Positions 60,261 to 64,000 of a DNA stretch of 64,000 bases are shown here, in pieces. The position numbers and the translations under genes were made by a program. The notes under the pieces were generated by a model that saw only the letters and a list, made by a program, of their open reading frames with translations, was not told where the DNA came from and searched no databases. Positions within the stretch are counted from its first letter, which is position 1; each line of letters starts with the position of its first letter. The stretch spans positions 123,730,223-123,794,222 of the forward strand of contig OY726557.1 in assembly GCA_963383645.1 (NCBI GenBank), in the 5' to 3' direction. The DNA comes from Muscardinus avellanarius (taxonomy: Eukaryota > Chordata > Mammalia > Rodentia > Gliridae).

Positions 60261-60496
60261 AGAAAAAAAAAAGGAAAGCGTTTAGGGACAGTGCCTTTTA
60301 TTTTATTTATTTTGTATTGTCTTATCTCTCATATTCTAATATTGATGACAGTATCGAGCTCACATGCACCTGAAAATGTTAAGTGAACAAGTAAATATAC
60401 TACAAGACATCCAAAATGAACTGCTGATGGGCACTTGTAAATACAGAACTGGAGTCCTCACAGGAAGTGTTTTTATTCTTTTCACTTAAAATGAAA

Positions 60497-61142
60497 GGTT
60501 GCAGTTGGACATGGTGGTCCCACCTGTAATTTCAGTGGGAGGCTGAGACAGGAGGATCACAGGTTGGAGGTCAGCTTCAGCAACTTAGCAAGACCTTGTA
60601 TGTGGTGTGTGTGTGTGTGTGTGTGTTTTACTGGGCATTGAACTCGGATATTCTTCCTCTGGGCTATACCCCCATCCCCCTCTTAGTTTTTTTTTTTTTA
60701 ATTTTGAAATAAGGTCTTGCTAGAATACTGAGAGTCTCTCCACATTGTTGAGGCTGTCCTTGAACCTGGGAGCCTCCTGTCTCAGCCTCCCAAGTACTGG
60801 GATTACAGGAGTGTGTCACTACACCCAGCTGCAAGATCCTGTCTTAAAATAAAAAATAAAGCTGGGCATGGTGGCTCACACTTGTAATCCCAGCATTTGG
60901 GAGACTGATACCGACAGATCATGGTTTGTGGATAGGCTCAGTTAGTGAGGCCCTCTGCAACTCAGTGAAACCCAATTTCAAAATAAAGAATAAAAAAATA
61001 GGGCAGGGGATGTAGCTCGGAGGTCGAATGCCCTGGGTTCCATCCCCAGACCCGCAAAATAAAATAAATGAAAAATAATAAATAAAAAGGGCTGGGGGTA
61101 TATTTCAGAGGTAGAATGCCCTTGGATTCAATCCCAAGTATC
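60497..61142. repeat. Three-level nest of SINEs
   Basis: Outer plus-strand B1 60497-60604; inserted minus-strand copy with (GT)n start at 60605-60830; outer linker resumes 60831-60860; another plus-strand copy 60862-61058; and the outer ID tail at 61088-61142. Confidence 0.8.
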
Positions 61143-61275
61143 AATTATATAAAATAAAATGTAGATACATCATTTCATTATGATAGTATGAGCATCGCTG
61201 ACCAAAAACAGGTTAATAATTTAATTGTTAGAAGTAAAATGTGGTGAGAGTTAATCCAGTATAATTAATATTTAT

Positions 61276-61920
61276 AAGCTGGGCATGGTGGCACATGCTT
61301 GTAATCCCAGTACTTGGGAGGCTTGAGACAGGAGAATCACAGGTTTGTGGCCAGCCTCAACTACTTAATGAGGTCCTCTGCAACTTAGTGAGACCCTGTT
61401 TCAAAATACAAAATAAGTCAGGCATGGTGGCTCATGCCTATAATCCCAGTACTTGGGAGGCTAAAACAGGATGATCATAGGTTCAAAGATAGCCTAAGCA
61501 AGTAGTGAGACTCTCATTAACCTAATGAGACCTTATTTCCAAATAAAAAAGAAAATCGGGCTGAGGTAGAATGCTAAGGTAGAATGCCTTTGGGTTACAT
61601 CCCCAGTACCACAACAAGTAAGTAAGTAAATAAATAAATAAATAAATAGGGCTGGGAGTATAGCGTGGAGGTAGAATTTCCCTGGGTTCCATCCCATTAC
61701 CACCAAAAAATAAAAAATAATAGCCGGGCATGGTTGGCACACGCTTGTAATCCCAGCATTCAGGAGGCTGAGACTGGAGGATTGTGGTTTGCGGACAGTC
61801 TCTGCTACTTAGTGAGGCCCTCCGCAACTCAGTGAGACCCTGTTTCAAAATAAAGAATAAAAAATAGGGCAGGGGTGTAGCTTGGAGGTCAAATGCCCCT
61901 GGGTTTCATCCCTAGACCCG
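61276..61920 (+). repeat. Cluster of B1-ID SINEs
   Basis: Head-only copy 61276-61405, copy 61410-61612 with a mixed AAGT/AAAT tail, ID tail 61649-61705, and complete copy 61721-61920. Confidence 0.83.
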
Positions 61921-61997
61921 TAAAAACAATAATAATAAATAAATAAGTGCCTACTACTGTGTGCAGATAAGAAAAATAATGCAACAGTCTCAGCTCA

Positions 61998-62445
61998 GCT
62001 GGGCATGGTGGCAGCACTTGTTTTTTGTTTTGTTTTATTTTGTTTTGTTTTGTGGTACTAAGGGTGGAACCCAGGGGCCTTTCTACCTCCAGGCTATACT
62101 CCCAGACCTATTTTTTATACTTTATTTGGAAGCAGGTTCTCACAAGTTGCTGAGAGCCTCACTCAGTAGCTGAGTCTGGCTTCGAACCTGTGTGATCCTC
62201 CTGTCTCAGCCTTCCAAGAGCTGGGATTACAAGAGTGCGCCACCACACCCGGCTCACACACTTGTAAACCCAGCATTTGGGAGACTGAAACAGGAGTATT
62301 GCAGGTTCGTGGCCAGCCTCAGCTACTTAGTGAGGCCCTTTGCAACTTAGTGTAACCCTGTTTCAAAATAAAGAATAAAAAATAGGGCTGGAGGTGTAGT
62401 AGCTTGGAAGTAGAATGCCCCTGGGTTCCATCCCCAGTATCACAC
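61998..62445. repeat. Minus-strand SINE inserted near the start of a plus-strand SINE
   Basis: The plus-strand head starts at 61998 (agctgggcatggtggcagca), is interrupted by a complete minus-strand copy (about 62021-62252), and resumes at about 62253 (cacacacttgtaaacccagc) through its ID tail. Confidence 0.87.
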
Positions 62446-62467
62446 ACACATACAAAATAGATATGTA

Positions 62468-62670
62468 AGCTGGGTGTGGTGGTACATGCCTATACTCCTA
62501 GTACTTGGGAGGCTGATACAGGAGGATCACAGGTTTGAAGACACCCTCAGCAAGTAGTGAGACTCTCATCAATCTAGCGAAACCCTGTTTCCAATTAAGA
62601 AATAAAATCAGGCTGGGGGTATATCTTGGAGGTAGAATGCCTCTGGGTTCAATTTTCAGTACCACACACT

Positions 62671-62711
<41 letters not shown>
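62468..62711 (+). repeat. B1-ID SINE with (CA)n tail
   Basis: Complete copy to about 62664; its tail has become about 20 CA units. Confidence 0.9.
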
Positions 62712-63184
62712 CAGAGATGTATATTTCTTGATTGCCTGTATCCATGGTCTCATTTGACTAGGAAGCACTGATGAATCACAGCTGAGATGGGCTATAGGCC
62801 TGACCAAAGAGGAAAGTCTGCACTAGATGAGTCTGGTTAGGGTGACCCCACCACCTTGGGATTCCTTTAAAAAAAAAAAAAGAGGTGGGCAAGTGCCAGG
62901 GAGCCTGCATCTCCCAGGTATGCATTGCTGACTCCAGCCTGGGGAGGAAAGTGAGGCAGAGGACACTTCTTCAAAGAAGAAGCCCATTTGTGTGGGTCAG
63001 CTGATATGCTCAAGATGGGAAGAACCTGGCTAGGACCCAGCTGCTGGACGCAGCTTGAAGCAGGAGCTGTTGGCCATAAGCCACTCCCTGCTGCTACTTC
63101 TTCTGTCCTTCCTTGCCTCTTTCCATCCATAATCAGGCTCAGGTCTGGACACATCCACTTAGAAGCAATTCTCAGAAGGCTCTG

Positions 63185-63515
63185 GAACCTTAGTGGTTTG
63201 ACTTAGAATGTTCCCCTACCCCTCACAGAAACAAGGTAGCAATGTTGGAAGCTGGGCTTGGTTGCTGAGGAAGAATCCCTGAGGGTGTGGCTTGGGGACT
63301 TGGTGCTCTCTGCTTCCAGCCTCCAAGAGGCAAGAGCAGAGCTTGGTGCTCTCCCTATCTCTGCTTCCTGATGCCCTGAGGTCCACAGACCTGTCTCTCA
63401 GTCTAACATGGACTGGACCCAAAATCTCCAAGGAAACTGTGAACAAATAGGTCTTCCTTCCTCTAAGTTGTGTGGTCAGTCTTTTGGATTATAGCAGTGA
63501 GAATGTAGGCTAAGA
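63185..63515 (+). repeat. Probable MaLR-type solo LTR
   Basis: The start (gacttagaatgttcccctac) and end (aaataggtcttccttcctct, then ttatagcagtgagaatgtag) have the form of a MaLR LTR. The middle is not diagnostic. Confidence 0.5.
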
Positions 63516-64000
63516 CAGGGAGCAGGGAACCCTGGAGCCACCATGACTGGTCTGAGAAGTGGATGTATGTTTGGTCAATGTGTGTGGGTATGATGGCACA
63601 GTTGTCATGGCCACTGTGTTCAGTGGCCACGTGCAGTACTCAGTTTAAATCAGCCCTGCAAGGGCCCTGGGGCTAAGAATTAGCAGTAGGAGTCAGAAGG
63701 ATCACAGGGAATCAACTGCAGGAAATGAGGCAATTACTGTCAGCTACAAAAAAAAAAAAAATCAGAATGGAACACCTACTTGGGGCTGGGTAGTAATTAG
63801 ATAATAAGGACACAAATGGTTCCCTACCCACTTGGAGCTCATGATCTATGGGAAGACAGACATTAAATATGTGATTAGAGATTTGGTGAGAGGTAGCCAG
63901 TAAAGCATAGGGGCTACCAAGACCTGTAGGAGGAGGAACCTCAGCTTAGCTTAGGCACCATGGCATGATCTTCAGGAGACAGGATGTCTGATTGTGTCTT

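Overview
This is a stretch of a placental mammal nuclear genome, not a microbial or accessory region. Two well-known genes lie head to head. CEP164 (centrosomal protein of 164 kDa) runs on the minus strand from a CpG-rich promoter near 51.0 kb to beyond the left edge. BACE1 (beta-secretase 1) starts on the plus strand near 55.3 kb and runs off the right edge inside its first intron. The same pair is divergent on human 11q23.3. The organism is most likely a squirrel-family rodent. The window is packed with a composite SINE made of a B1-like head and an ID (tRNA-Ala-like) tail, which I recognise as the B1-dID/MEN type of Sciuridae and relatives. The species call is an inference from these repeats.

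CEP164: I could place 14 coding exons plus one non-coding first exon by reading the minus strand. Every junction has AG/GT sites, and the reading phase carries through all 14 exons without a break (3350 coding bases, about 1117 codons). In transcript order they are: exon 1 (50842 to about 50990, non-coding), 43596-43698 (start codon at 43675-43677), 41407-41518, 34257-34461 (WW domain and lysine run), 32009-32084, 29649-31237 (a giant 1589-base exon), 24919-25071, 24447-24572, 19578-19655, 12075-12461, 10917-10997, 7991-8080, 2953-3038, 1938-2084 and 1108-1245. The long coiled-coil part of the protein lies off the left edge. The 76-base and 1589-base exons form a phase-neutral 555-codon cassette that I do not find in the 1460-residue human reference protein as I remember it.

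BACE1: only exon 1 is present. It has a long GC-rich leader with four upstream ATGs and then 87 codons covering the signal peptide, the propeptide with its furin site, and the start of the protease domain. The exon 2 DTGS active-site segment is not in the window.

Between and inside the genes almost everything recognisable is repeat: about seventy B1-ID composite or ID SINEs, many nested in one another, old MIR and L2 relics, three MaLR-type solo LTRs, fragments of old L1 between 34.7 and 38.2 kb, one younger L1 3' end inserted into them with a 19-base target duplication, and one striking TSD-flanked chimeric L1 at 21459-24239. Long microsatellites lie at 27902, 48421, 52672 and 59821. No prokaryotic-type system, CRISPR array, tRNA gene or rRNA gene is seen. 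The points most worth following up are the chimeric L1, the in-phase giant CEP164 cassette, ZNF143/THAP11-like motifs in both promoters, and a repeat-free AT-rich block near 28.6 kb that looks like a conserved enhancer.
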